NCBI RefSeq assembly: GCF_000981035.1
Contig: NZ_LAYJ01000115.1
Coordinates: 62,001 to 126,000, forward strand
From: Christensenella hongkongensis
GTDB lineage: Bacteria; Bacillota; Clostridia; Christensenellales; Christensenellaceae
DNA: 64,000 nt
Direction: 5' to 3'
Under the pieces are notes generated by a model that made no database searches, had not been told where the DNA came from, and saw only the letters and a program-made list of their open reading frames with translations. Positions 18,078-27,398 of this stretch are shown here, piece after piece (the stretch's first letter is position 1; each line of letters opens with the position of its first letter). The position numbers and the translations under genes are program-made.

Positions 18078-19538
18078 ATGAAAAAATCTCGTGTCCTTTG
18101 GATTGCTACAGCCTTTCTTACGGTTTGTGTAATGCTCGTAACAGGCTGTTCTACGGATAAGTCTGCCGTGAAACTAGACTCGTCAAATCCAGTATCTTTA
18201 GAAGTTTGGCATTATTATAACGGTCCGCAAAAGATTGCTTTTGATGATATGGTTTCTGAATTCAACGAAACAATCGGCCAGGAAAAAGGTATCGTAGTTG
18301 AAGCTTTTAACCAGGGCAGCGTGAGCGACCTGCTTACAAAGGTATCCGACGCAGCCAATAAAAAAGTAGGCGCAGACGATATCCCGGACATCTTTGCCGC
18401 TTATGCCGATACGGCATATGAACTTGACCAGCTTGGCGTCGTAGCAGACCTCGATCCATACTTCACGCAGGAAGAGCTTGAGCAGTATGTTCCCTCATAT
18501 ATAGAAGAAGGTCGTTTTGACCAGTCAAATTCCCTGAAGATATTCCCAACCGCAAAATCAACGGAAGTAATGATGCTCAATAAAACCGATTGGGACAAAT
18601 TTGCGGAGGCGACGGGCGCAACCTACGAAGATATTTCAACCATCGAAGGGATTACCGAAACCGCCCGGAAGTATTACGAATGGACCGACAGTCTTACTCC
18701 AGAAGCGGATGATGGGAAAACCTTTTTTGGCCGCGATGTAATGGCGAATTATTTAATCAGCGGAATGAAGCAGCAGGGCATCACACTTTTTGATGTCTCA
18801 AGCGACGGAAAAGTAACCTTTAACCTTGACGAGAAGGCGCTGCGGAAGTTATGGGACAATTATTATGTACCTTATATAAACGGTTATTTCGGCGCATTTG
18901 GCAAATTCCGTTCCGATGATGCGAAAACCGGCGATCTGATTGCCTTGGTATGCTCCACAACGGGCGCAACCTATTTTCCAAGCGAAGTGACGATCAACGA
19001 TACGGAAAGTTATCCTATCGAAGGCGTTGTACTTGAGAACCCCTGCTTTGAAGGGGCGGAGCGTTACAGCATTCAGCAAGGTGCGGGAATGGTCGTTACG
19101 AAGTCGGATGAAAAGACAGAATACGCGGCGGCAGAATTTTTAAAATGGTTTACCGATACGCAGCGCAATATCGATTTTTCAGTTACCTCCGGTTATCTCC
19201 CCGTTAAAAACGAGGCGAATGATACTGCCCTTGTTGAGAAGTCCTTTGAAAATTCAGCCGAGATATCAACGTCATTGGAGGAATCCGTGCTCGTTTCGAT
19301 TGGTCAGGTACAAAATGACCAGCTCTATACAAATAAAGCATTCAAAAACGGATTTGACGCAAGAAACATTCTGGAGTATTCCCTTTCCGATAAAGCCGCG
19401 GCTGACCGTGAATCTGTTCTTACCGCTATGGCGGAAGGAACAAGCCGAAGCGAAGCTGTGGCGGTATATGACAATGACGAAAACTTTTCAGCATGGGTGG
19501 CCGATCTGAAAAAACAATTAGAAGAAACACAGAAATAA
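18078..19538 (+). CDS. Extracellular solute-binding lipoprotein (ABC family 1 type)
   Basis: This 486-aa secreted lipoprotein has a signal peptide (1-23) with lipobox VTGC (Cys24). The mature part looks like a carbohydrate-type family 1 binding protein: LEVWHYYNGPQKIAFDDMVSEFN near the N-terminus, PDIFAAYADTAYELDQLG, and FLKWFTDTQRNIDFSVTSGYLPV near the C-terminus. GGGGGA is the Shine-Dalgarno. No permease or ATPase gene is nearby. The next gene, 15 bp downstream, encodes a membrane GGDEF-EAL protein with a large extracytoplasmic domain. I infer that the lipoprotein serves as a ligand sensor for that protein rather than a transporter part. Confidence 0.9.
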   Translation: MKKSRVLWIATAFLTVCVMLVTGCSTDKSAVKLDSSNPVSLEVWHYYNGPQKIAFDDMVSEFNETIGQEKGIVVEAFNQGSVSDLLTKVSDAANKKVGADDIPDIFAAYADTAYELDQLGVVADLDPYFTQEELEQYVPSYIEEGRFDQSNSLKIFPTAKSTEVMMLNKTDWDKFAEATGATYEDISTIEGITETARKYYEWTDSLTPEADDGKTFFGRDVMANYLISGMKQQGITLFDVSSDGKVTFNLDEKALRKLWDNYYVPYINGYFGAFGKFRSDDAKTGDLIALVCSTTGATYFPSEVTINDTESYPIEGVVLENPCFEGAERYSIQQGAGMVVTKSDEKTEYAAAEFLKWFTDTQRNIDFSVTSGYLPVKNEANDTALVEKSFENSAEISTSLEESVLVSIGQVQNDQLYTNKAFKNGFDARNILEYSLSDKAAADRESVLTAMAEGTSRSEAVAVYDNDENFSAWVADLKKQLEETQK

Positions 19539-19553
19539 TAGAGGGATCGGCGA

Positions 19554-22514
19554 ATGTCCGTGAAAATAAAAGAGCAATCGATCATTAAAAAGTTTATGGG
19601 GCCGATTTTGATCATCATGGTGATTCAGACCGTCCTATTTGCCTGTATTCTTTTATTCAGCGGAACAATTCGCCACTTAAACGACAACTCCTTTGATATC
19701 CTGACTGAGCGTACGATCAGCCGCAAAAACGATCTGGAAAACGAAATGATACAGCACTGGTCGGCGCTTGAGCCCCATGAAGACATTATTGTGAACCAGA
19801 TCGAAAGCTTTTTGGCGGACAATAATATTTCAGCACAGGATATCGACGATAAAGCCTCTATTCAAATTTTGGATTCTGTTTCCGAACAAATTATTTCATT
19901 GCTTCGTGATAATTCTGTAACGGATGCTTTCCTTATTATGAACGGCAACCGCGATGACAATGTAAAATATGGCCTTTACCTGAGGGATTCGGATCCTACG
20001 ACGAATTCTGCGGATAATTCAGACCTGCTGATAGAAAATGCTCCCGCTTCGATTACAAAGAAGCTGAATATTTCTTTGGACAGTACTTGGGATTCCAAAT
20101 TTACATTGGATCCTGCCGATTCTACTTCTGCTTTTTACTATAATCCTTTTAATGCGGCGCAAGATTATCCTGAGGTGGGAAGCAGCGACTTAGCTTACTG
20201 GTCTCCTCCTTTTGATGTATCTGCTGATACCGCGCGCCCTATTATTACCTATACCATTCCTTTGCGCCTGTCGGATGGAACCATTATTGGGGTTCTGGGA
20301 ACGGGAGTTTCTACCGATTATATTTCCACTCTCCTCCCCTATAACGAAATAGATATTAATAAAAATGGATTTTATTTGCTTGGCATTTCTGAAAATGGAT
20401 CATTGGATATTCAAAATCTCACAACCAGCGGCCCTATGGCAAAACTGATGGTTGGAACTTCCGATACTACCCCGCTAGCTGAGGACAACTCTTACGAAAA
20501 TATTTACCAGCTCCAGAAAAAAAGCAAGATTACGGATACTGTTTACACAAGCATGCAGCCCATTCATTTGTATAATTCCAACACATTGTTTGAAGGAGAT
20601 CAGTGGGTTCTTTTAGGTGCGATTGAAAGTAAATATTTGCTGGACTCTTCATACCAGGTGACGATGATGGCAATTATTTCTTCTTTGATTTCCATTTTGT
20701 TTGGTATGGTCGCGGCTATGATTGCAGGGCGCAGGCTGACGAAACCTATCGTATCGCTGGCTCACACCCTGCAGAGCAGCAGTGCGGAGTTGCCGCTCAA
20801 ATTTGCAAAAACGCACATTGCGGAAATTGACCGTCTTGCTGATGCGGTCGAAATTCTCAGTAACGACATTGAAGAATCTGCATCCAAATTGTCGCAGATC
20901 ATACAGGCTGCCAATATAGCAATCGGCGCTTACGAATATAATGCGGTTACAGATCAGGTAATTATAACAGGTCGTTTCTTTTCCCAGTTTGGACTTGAAG
21001 AACGCACGCATATGAGCGGTGATGAATTTCAAAAACTGATAAAAACATTTTCTTCTTTCAAGGAGCCCCATGTACAGGAAAATGAATCTGTTTACCGGCT
21101 TATTGGTCAAAACGGTAATAGCGTATGGCTTCGATTGAAGTTAGTGGGCAACGAAACAACACGCAGCATGGGCGTACTGACAGATATTACGCAGGAAATG
21201 CTTGAAAAACGCAAGCTGGAATATGAACGCGATTACGACCTTCTGACCAACCTGCTGAACAGACGCGCTTTCCAATCCCTTATCCACGATTTATTTAAAA
21301 AGCCTGAGCAGCTAAAAACCGCGGCTTTTATGATGTGGGATCTCGATAACCTCAAATATATCAACGATACCTACGGACACGATTACGGTGATGAATATAT
21401 CAAGAAAGCTGCAAACATCCTGAAACAGTTTACATCCAATAAAAATACGATTGTTGCCAGAATGTCCGGCGATGAATTTTACGTGTTTATTTACGGATGC
21501 CATTCCAAAGACGAAATCAGGCAAATCATTGAACCGATCAAAAATAAAATGGATACCGCCACGTTATATCTTCCGGATTCCGGCAGCATCAAAATACGTG
21601 CATCCGCTGGTATCTCATGGTTCCCTTCAGACGCTACGGATTATTCTGAATTGATTAAATACGCCGATTTTGCAATGTACACCGTCAAAAATACGGAAAA
21701 GGGCAAGATTGCCGAATTTGATAAGAGCCTGTACAGCCGTGATTCTTTCCTGCTGCACAGTAAAGAAGAACTGAACCGGTTGATTGAAAACGAGCTTGTT
21801 ACATATGCCTTCCAGCCTATCGTAGACGCACGTACGGGAGAGATTTTTGCATACGAGGCCCTGATGCGGCCCCAGCCTCCTACCCTGCGCTCGCCTGCTG
21901 ATGTTTTACGGATTGCGCAGGCGCAGTCCCATTTGTACCAGATTGAGAATTTAACGATGTTCAAAGCGCTTAAATCATATTTAAACTTTCCTGATAAAGT
22001 CCATAAGCGCAAGTTGTTTATCAACACACTTCCCAGCCAAATGCTGAGCGGAGATGCGCTCAGCGCATTCGAACGAAAGTTCCATTCGGTTTTGGACGAC
22101 GTGGTCTTTGAGATCATGGAAACCGAACGGCTCGATGAAAACTTTACCGCCAGAAAGCTGGAGCTATTCAAAAAATGGAATTCGCAGATTGCGCTTGATG
22201 ACTATGGTACAGGCTATAGCAGCGATTCGATACTTCTTCTGATCAATCCGGATTATGTTAAAATTGATATGTCGATTATACATGATATTGACGCCGATCC
22301 AAACAGACAGCTGCTTTTTGAAAACCTGAGCACTTATTTGAAACAGAAAAACATCAAAATAATTGCCGAAGGCGTGGAGACCTACGCAGAAATGAAAACG
22401 CTGATATCCTATGGTATCGACTATCTGCAGGGATATTATATCGGTATGCCTGAAAATATACCAATCGATCAGACAATACGCATGCAGGAAATACGGGATT
22501 TGAATTCAAACTAA
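19554..22514 (+). CDS. Membrane sensor GGDEF-EAL protein (c-di-GMP turnover)
   Basis: This 986-aa protein has a transmembrane segment (~13-35) and a large extracytoplasmic, probably dCache-like, domain (~36-365). A second membrane segment (~368-392) is followed by a HAMP-like linker and a PAS-like region (~450-545). The GGDEF domain carries the A-site SGDEF near residue 640. The EAL domain has YEALMR (~768), EIMETE, DDYGTGYS, KIDMSII and IIAEGVET, so the phosphodiesterase residues look complete. The first Gly of GGDEF is Ser, which is often tolerated. It is co-transcribed with the upstream solute-binding lipoprotein and ends at a shared terminator. Confidence 0.92.
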   Translation: MSVKIKEQSIIKKFMGPILIIMVIQTVLFACILLFSGTIRHLNDNSFDILTERTISRKNDLENEMIQHWSALEPHEDIIVNQIESFLADNNISAQDIDDKASIQILDSVSEQIISLLRDNSVTDAFLIMNGNRDDNVKYGLYLRDSDPTTNSADNSDLLIENAPASITKKLNISLDSTWDSKFTLDPADSTSAFYYNPFNAAQDYPEVGSSDLAYWSPPFDVSADTARPIITYTIPLRLSDGTIIGVLGTGVSTDYISTLLPYNEIDINKNGFYLLGISENGSLDIQNLTTSGPMAKLMVGTSDTTPLAEDNSYENIYQLQKKSKITDTVYTSMQPIHLYNSNTLFEGDQWVLLGAIESKYLLDSSYQVTMMAIISSLISILFGMVAAMIAGRRLTKPIVSLAHTLQSSSAELPLKFAKTHIAEIDRLADAVEILSNDIEESASKLSQIIQAANIAIGAYEYNAVTDQVIITGRFFSQFGLEERTHMSGDEFQKLIKTFSSFKEPHVQENESVYRLIGQNGNSVWLRLKLVGNETTRSMGVLTDITQEMLEKRKLEYERDYDLLTNLLNRRAFQSLIHDLFKKPEQLKTAAFMMWDLDNLKYINDTYGHDYGDEYIKKAANILKQFTSNKNTIVARMSGDEFYVFIYGCHSKDEIRQIIEPIKNKMDTATLYLPDSGSIKIRASAGISWFPSDATDYSELIKYADFAMYTVKNTEKGKIAEFDKSLYSRDSFLLHSKEELNRLIENELVTYAFQPIVDARTGEIFAYEALMRPQPPTLRSPADVLRIAQAQSHLYQIENLTMFKALKSYLNFPDKVHKRKLFINTLPSQMLSGDALSAFERKFHSVLDDVVFEIMETERLDENFTARKLELFKKWNSQIALDDYGTGYSSDSILLLINPDYVKIDMSIIHDIDADPNRQLLFENLSTYLKQKNIKIIAEGVETYAEMKTLISYGIDYLQGYYIGMPENIPIDQTIRMQEIRDLNSN

Positions 22515-22516
22515 AT

Positions 22517-22542
22517 AAAAAAGCGCCATTGGCGCTTTTTTA
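22517..22542. terminator. Bidirectional terminator between convergent GGDEF-EAL genes
   Basis: AAAAAAGCGCCA and TGGCGCTTTTTT form a compact hairpin with flanking A and T runs. It serves the plus-strand 986-aa gene and partly overlaps the 3' end of the minus-strand 705-aa gene. Confidence 0.85.
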
Positions 22543-24657
22543 TTTATCCTGAAACAGTTTTAAATACATCTTTTCAAAGTCCTCGAGCGGTATGGGCTTG
22601 CTGAACAGAAAACCCTGGGCTTCGTTTACGCCAAGCTCTTTGATCAGCTTAAATTGCTCTTCCGTCTCTATTCCCTCTGCAATCGTATTGATCTTCATCT
22701 TTTTACATAATTCTGCAAGCGATCCAACCAACGAACGCGTCTTAATGTTATTCGCAATATCGTCTACAAGACTTTTATCAATTTTAAGGACATCGAAATC
22801 AATTCCGGAAAGAAGCGACAGGTTTGCGTAATGCGTACCAAAATCATCAATATACACGTTAAATCCTGCTTGACGCAATTTTTTGATGAGCTCCTTTGTA
22901 TCCACTTCATCCAAAAGCTCCACCGTTTCTGTAATCTCAATGCCAAGATAACGTTTAGGCAGGTCATATTTTTCAGTGGTGCGAAGAAGGCGTTCAATAA
23001 ACCCCGGCTCCGCAAGCGTATACCTGGAAAAATTAACAGACACAGGATACGGATCATTTCCCTGATCAATCCATTCCTTCAGCTTGCCGCAGACGAAGTC
23101 ACAGACGAAATAATCAACTCCGCTGATCAGCCTTGTATCCTCGAGCAGCGGTAAAAATTGTCCCGGTGGCAAAGTAACATTTTTCTTTCCACGATATCGT
23201 ACCAGGGCTTCCGCACCGATCACAGACCTGTCTGCGGTGGATACCTTTGGCTGGAGGTAAACGAGGAACTTATTTCCATCCAGCTCCTCCTTGAGCTTGT
23301 CTGGCGTTGCCAAGTCCAATATGTCGTCATTTTTATGACGATAACGTTTAGAAGCCCTGTTTTGATGATAAAAACGCTTTTTATCTTCATACATTTGCGC
23401 GTCCGCAGTTGAAATGATCTGCTGGATGTCCTCAGGTTCCGCTGTCCATTGATAACCTATTGCGGCTCTGCAACGCGGATCGCGTTCAAATTCATGCTTC
23501 AGTTCCATGGTCAGCGCTTTAAACTGTTCTTCCGTAAGGCCTTCCCTGATGATTACAAATTCATCGCCGCCAATCCGATAGCAATGCTCCCGTCCAAAAA
23601 TTGTTCTCGCCTTTTGGGCGCATTCAGCTAAAATTCCATCACCAAATTCATGCCCGTACTGATCGTTGATATCTTTTAATCCATTGATATCGAGATACAC
23701 TACGCCCACTGGCTGATCTCCCTTTGAAAGCCGATCAATATCCTTCACGTATCGGTTACGGTTATGAAGCTGCGTCAGCGTGTCGTAATAACTGAGCTTT
23801 ACAAGCATTTTTTGATCGTTGATTCTGCTGATAGTCATCATCAGGAAATAACGAAGCGTCTGCAACAGCGACGATATATTTTTAATCTTGTCGACAGGAG
23901 GATTGTCTACGCCAATATACCCGCTCAGTTTGCCGCCGATTTCAAGAGGAGCCGCAACAAGGCTCTTAATGCCCTGCATATTAAGCACTTCATACTCTCC
24001 CGGCGATTCATCCCTGATCTTTTCCAGATTTTCAATAATCACGCATTCATGACGGTTAAAATAAGGCTTCCAGCGATCAATCAGTAAAATATCGATACCC
24101 TGCAAATTTTGAATCTGCGGCTCTATGCCGACCGAACACCATTCATACGTATTATACATCGTGCTATCCCTGATCTCAAAAATATATGCACGGTCTGCCG
24201 CAAGGTATTCTCCCAATGTCTTAAGCGCCCGCGGAATTGCCTTATCCAGCTCGTCTTCACGATAGAGATAGCGTACACATTCCATGATCATTTTTTCAGC
24301 ACCCAGAGCATTGGTCAGTTCAAGCTTTTCGTTCTCTTTTTCCGTAATATCAAACGCAACCTCCAGCCTGACCATTTTTCCATCCCAGTCAATCAACCGG
24401 TCCTTTAAAAGATAATGATTTTTGGTAAGAGGATTTGTAAATTCCCATGTATAAATTTCACCCGCGCTCAGTTTTGAATTGGTGCAAAACGGGCACGGCT
24501 CCGTCCTGCCCTGCAATGCCTGATAGCATTTAATTCCCGCAAAATCCTCCTTCAGGCCAAAATTTTCCCGGCCTGTATTATTTATATATAATAAATCAAA
24601 ATTTTCCGGATCGGCAACATATACGAGCTCTGATATATCATCCATTAATTCAAACAT
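22540..24657 (-). CDS. PAS-GAF-GGDEF-EAL cytoplasmic c-di-GMP protein
   Basis: This 705-aa protein has no transmembrane segment. An N-terminal PAS-like domain (1-110) contains CYQALQGRTEPCPFC, a Cys-rich stretch often seen in anaerobe PAS proteins, possibly binding metal. A GAF-like domain follows (~130-280, LVAAPLEIGGKLSGYIGVDNPP). GGDEF is intact (YRIGGDEFVII, ~365). EAL has GAEALVRYR (~484), NFSRYTL, EITETVELLD, DDFGTHYANLSLL and TIAEGIETEEQ, so it looks catalytically complete. It is convergent with the membrane sensor, suggesting local balance of c-di-GMP synthesis and breakdown. Confidence 0.92.
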   Translation of the reverse strand: MFELMDDISELVYVADPENFDLLYINNTGRENFGLKEDFAGIKCYQALQGRTEPCPFCTNSKLSAGEIYTWEFTNPLTKNHYLLKDRLIDWDGKMVRLEVAFDITEKENEKLELTNALGAEKMIMECVRYLYREDELDKAIPRALKTLGEYLAADRAYIFEIRDSTMYNTYEWCSVGIEPQIQNLQGIDILLIDRWKPYFNRHECVIIENLEKIRDESPGEYEVLNMQGIKSLVAAPLEIGGKLSGYIGVDNPPVDKIKNISSLLQTLRYFLMMTISRINDQKMLVKLSYYDTLTQLHNRNRYVKDIDRLSKGDQPVGVVYLDINGLKDINDQYGHEFGDGILAECAQKARTIFGREHCYRIGGDEFVIIREGLTEEQFKALTMELKHEFERDPRCRAAIGYQWTAEPEDIQQIISTADAQMYEDKKRFYHQNRASKRYRHKNDDILDLATPDKLKEELDGNKFLVYLQPKVSTADRSVIGAEALVRYRGKKNVTLPPGQFLPLLEDTRLISGVDYFVCDFVCGKLKEWIDQGNDPYPVSVNFSRYTLAEPGFIERLLRTTEKYDLPKRYLGIEITETVELLDEVDTKELIKKLRQAGFNVYIDDFGTHYANLSLLSGIDFDVLKIDKSLVDDIANNIKTRSLVGSLAELCKKMKINTIAEGIETEEQFKLIKELGVNEAQGFLFSKPIPLEDFEKMYLKLFQDK

Positions 24658-24816
24658 ATTTACTCCGTTTCCTGCAGTTGCACATACATCAATAATGTCA
24701 GCTTAATAAGTATATCTCAGCGTAATATTTTTTTCAATCATTCAAATCTTAAAATGATATCAAGGCAAATTTTTTATCTCATGATTAATATAATAAAGAA
24801 AGGATTTTTTGCTATT

Positions 24817-24851
24817 AAAAAAGGCCGAAACCATTCCTTGGCTTTGACCTT
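24817..24851 (-). terminator. Terminator downstream of the tRNA-Val fragment
   Basis: A 13-bp stem (24821-24833 with 24839-24851, two wobbles and one mismatch) has a 5-nt loop. It is followed on the minus strand by TTTTTT. It is the natural terminator of the former tRNA gene. Confidence 0.65.
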
Positions 24852-24858
24852 CCTATGT

Positions 24859-24919
24859 TGGTGGGACTGACTGGACTCGAACCAGCGACCCCCTCGATGT
24901 CAACGAGATACTCTAACCA
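24859..24919 (-). tRNA. tRNA-Val(GAC) 3' fragment: left attachment site of the integrated element
   Basis: The 3' end is normal: CCCACCA, T arm GCTGG/CCAGT with loop TTCGAGT, and anticodon stem TCTCG/CGAGG with loop TTGACAT (anticodon GAC). The D-stem 3' side (TTAGAGTA) is also present. The matching 5' acceptor strand GGGACTG is absent: upstream sequence diverges at about TGGTTAGAG. The gene is therefore cut inside the D loop. The recombinase gene begins to the right within 40 bp, so this is read as the chromosomal side of an att site, with the intact or complementary half at the far element end. Confidence 0.75.
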
Positions 24920-24955
24920 TCACTATCATTTAACTACCACACACCAATTTTAGCA

Positions 24956-26617
24956 TTATAATGCACTTTTCTCCATCTTGAGTTCAGTCGTTTCATCCAT
25001 ATATATCTCAATTTCAGTCATAAACTCCTCTATTGTTGTGTTAAAATCTATTTTCACTTTGTCTCGATAGACGTCAATTCTATTTATGAGATGTCTCAAA
25101 ATTGATTTTTTTCTATCCGTCTCAATTTTTAAAAATCCTGTTTCCCATGTGTCAATAATTTCTTTTATTGTTCTTGAATCAGTAACTCGCTCTCTAACTC
25201 TTTTTATCTGTGATAAAATTGCGGTTTCTTCTTCCTTTAACTCTTCGATTTTATCCTTTTTTTCATTTACTAAATCAGACAGCACATTCGTGGTGAACCC
25301 ACTTTTTCCAATTAAACTTTTAGCCACTTCTTGAAGTAACGCATTATATTCTTCTTCACTCTCTTGGATTTTTTCTTGAATTTCTTTAACTTGTCTTATT
25401 AATTTCTCTTTCTTTGTTTCGCCGTGGTTATTTTTTCCAAAAGCTTCACATTTCAGAAAACTGCTGAGATAAACATAAACTTGTCTCAGTACCGTTTCGT
25501 CAATATTTTTCCCCGAGTAGACCATCTGACCATCACAAGGCCTAGTTTTTCCAACATGGCTAGTACATCTATATTTGGGATATACATATTTAATTGATTT
25601 TAATTCATTGTATTTATAGTTATAAAATGTGGTAAGCGAGGCTCCACAGTGTCCACAATAAATCATTCCGACAAATAATAAGGGGCCTGGAGAAATCATA
25701 TGTAGAGTTTCATGACAGGCAATTCCTTCTTTTCTTGCCGTTCTTTTTTCTTGTGCACGATACCACTTCTCTTCAAGTATGATAGCAAGATCTTCAAGTT
25801 TTTTCTCCGGCAAAATCCAATCTGCTTCTTTGTTAATTTTCGTCGTTCCTTTTTTTTGTGTTGTTTTACCATAAGCTGGGTAGCCCATATTTGCAGGATT
25901 TTGTAAAATATATGCAACAGTACTCGGTATCCATTTTCCGCCATTTCTGGAAGGAATCCCTTTTTCGTTAAGCAAATGTGCTATAATGTTTCTCCCATAT
26001 CCATAATCCGCAGCTAAGTCATACATATATTCTAAAACCGGAGCTTCTTCCTTATCAATAATTCTTTTCTTTAATGCTCTGCCTTTTTTGTCAATCACCC
26101 CAGAATAAACCAACTTAAATCCATATGATGCTTTACCCCCACGAAACAATCCATCCCGTGCCATTTGTTCATGGGCATTTGACACTCTTTGGCTTAACTT
26201 TATGCTTTCACCTTCCGCTTGCCAAAACCGTATATGCGTAATCAATCTATCAGCATGCGATTCGATTTTTTGTTGCCCCTCTTCTACAGACCAAACTTCA
26301 ATGTTATGCTCAATAAACCACTCTACAATTTGAGGCGTATCATAATCACGTCTGCCAAGTCTGTCAAACATATATACAAGAAGAACATCGAAATCGCAAC
26401 TTATAGCTGCCTTTTTTATCTGTTGAATTACATCTCTATTTTCAGATGTTTTCTTATATCCACTGACACCTTTTTCATATAATTCATTTGTTAAAATCCA
26501 GTCAGGTTTACCGTCAATAAAGCTATGACATTTACGTTTTTGACGTGGTATGTCATTTTTCGTATCCGTTTGTTTTTTTGTTGATACACGGTATAAACAC
26601 CATACTCTTTTTTTCAT
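24956..26617 (-). CDS. Large serine recombinase (site-specific integrase)
   Basis: This 553-aa integrase of the element has a resolvase catalytic domain (1-150). LYRVSTKKQTD contains the nucleophile Ser, and FDRLGRRDYDTPQIVEW carries the conserved Arg residues. The Recombinase domain follows (~165-290, GFKLVYSG, GRNIIAHLLNEKGIPSRNGGKWIPSTVAYILQN split across it). A zinc ribbon has CGHCG near residue 325 and a later Cys pair. A coiled coil at ~400-480 is typical of large serine integrases. I choose the ATG with AGAAGG 9 nt upstream; a TTG three codons earlier is unlikely. It should cut at the adjacent tRNA-Val site. Confidence 0.93.
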   Translation of the reverse strand: MKKRVWCLYRVSTKKQTDTKNDIPRQKRKCHSFIDGKPDWILTNELYEKGVSGYKKTSENRDVIQQIKKAAISCDFDVLLVYMFDRLGRRDYDTPQIVEWFIEHNIEVWSVEEGQQKIESHADRLITHIRFWQAEGESIKLSQRVSNAHEQMARDGLFRGGKASYGFKLVYSGVIDKKGRALKKRIIDKEEAPVLEYMYDLAADYGYGRNIIAHLLNEKGIPSRNGGKWIPSTVAYILQNPANMGYPAYGKTTQKKGTTKINKEADWILPEKKLEDLAIILEEKWYRAQEKRTARKEGIACHETLHMISPGPLLFVGMIYCGHCGASLTTFYNYKYNELKSIKYVYPKYRCTSHVGKTRPCDGQMVYSGKNIDETVLRQVYVYLSSFLKCEAFGKNNHGETKKEKLIRQVKEIQEKIQESEEEYNALLQEVAKSLIGKSGFTTNVLSDLVNEKKDKIEELKEEETAILSQIKRVRERVTDSRTIKEIIDTWETGFLKIETDRKKSILRHLINRIDVYRDKVKIDFNTTIEEFMTEIEIYMDETTELKMEKSAL

Positions 26618-26638
26618 GTTTGGCAACCTTCTTACGCA

Positions 26639-26815
26639 TTATTTCAAATCAGCTATAGCCGATTTCAATTCTTTTTTAAAGAGTTCTGCACACCCTTTTT
26701 TATGGTTAAAAGTTAAAATAATTTTATATCCTGTAACATAATCAAAAGTCTCAATCGTATCTTTTTTTCGTAAATAAATGAAAAAATCTTTTCCCTCCAT
26801 TTTTTTTGCATCCAT
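26639..26815 (-). CDS. Small hypothetical protein (58 aa) before the recombinase
   Basis: The open frame begins ATG GAT GCA after AAGGAAGG and ends 21 bp before the recombinase ATG, so the two are probably co-transcribed. The product begins MDAKKMEGKDFFIYLRKK, is basic, and shows an alternating pattern (TFDYVTGYKIILTFN). Its position fits a small excision or directionality factor for the serine integrase, but no family is recognised and this role is a guess. Confidence 0.5.
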   Translation of the reverse strand: MDAKKMEGKDFFIYLRKKDTIETFDYVTGYKIILTFNHKKGCAELFKKELKSAIADLK

Positions 26816-26935
26816 TATGCCTTCCTTTCGATTACATACGTGCTATGGAAAGGCTACAATTTTATGTTAACATCCTCGTAAAAGATGTGCCAATTTTGAT
26901 GAATATAATTTTGCACGTTCGTAATCAATAAACTT

Positions 26936-26994
26936 AAAAAGAGCAGCGGCATTATTGATCAACTGTTTTGTTACATAGCCGCTGCTCTCTTTTC
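26936..26994. terminator. Hairpin terminator, probably bidirectional
   Basis: AGAGCAGCGGC (26940-26950) and GCCGCTGCTCT (26978-26988) form a perfect 11-bp stem with a 27-nt loop. Flanking runs are AAAAA on the left (TTTTT on minus) and CTTTTC on the right. It separates the recombinase operon from the structured region to the right. Confidence 0.6.
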
Positions 26995-27042
26995 ATATAT
27001 TTCAAACGCTATTATTCGACACTACTCCCCATAGCGAACGGG

Positions 27043-27347
27043 CAATAGCTTGAACTGATCCTGGCAAAGATCATCACTGGAATTCCACCATCCATTTCAC
27101 CGAACCGCACTCTGGGAATGAACCTCGACTATGCGGGAGTATCATTATAGGCTGTATCAGTTATCGCGTTTCCCCATTGCCAAGGGGAGATTACAGAAGC
27201 AACATTTATCGCTCGTACCTTGGATACGATCCTTTTGACGCCGTTCGGCGCAGGTAGTCCTGGCGTGTCCCCTGCTTCGCTCGTGATACAGTTAACGTAT
27301 TCAAGCTATTGGTTATGAGCCGTTCATTTTACTGAACGGCTGTTTTT
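27043..27347 (+). ncRNA. Candidate large structured RNA closed by a 12-bp stem and ending in a terminator
   Basis: This fills a 560-bp gap without a convincing gene. CAATAGCTTGAA (27043-27054) is the exact reverse complement of TTCAAGCTATTG (27300-27311), about 245 nt apart. Inside are smaller hairpins, such as CCCC/GGGG around ATTGCCAA and CGCCG/CGGCG. AGCCGTTCA/TGAACGGCT (27318-27341) with TTTTT forms a plus-strand terminator. A possible -10 (TATTAT, 27010-27015) lies upstream. I do not recognise the family. The opposite strand has an interrupted open frame, so a decayed gene is the alternative. Confidence 0.4.
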
Positions 27348-27398
27348 CAAGGTGCAGGGAGATAAAAACCTCCCTTCATAAACCAAGAGAAAAAACAA

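Noticed and set aside
26816-26935. Insertion-sequence remnant beside the recombinase
   Set aside because: No transposase motif or matched terminal repeats could be found; it is an AT-rich leader.
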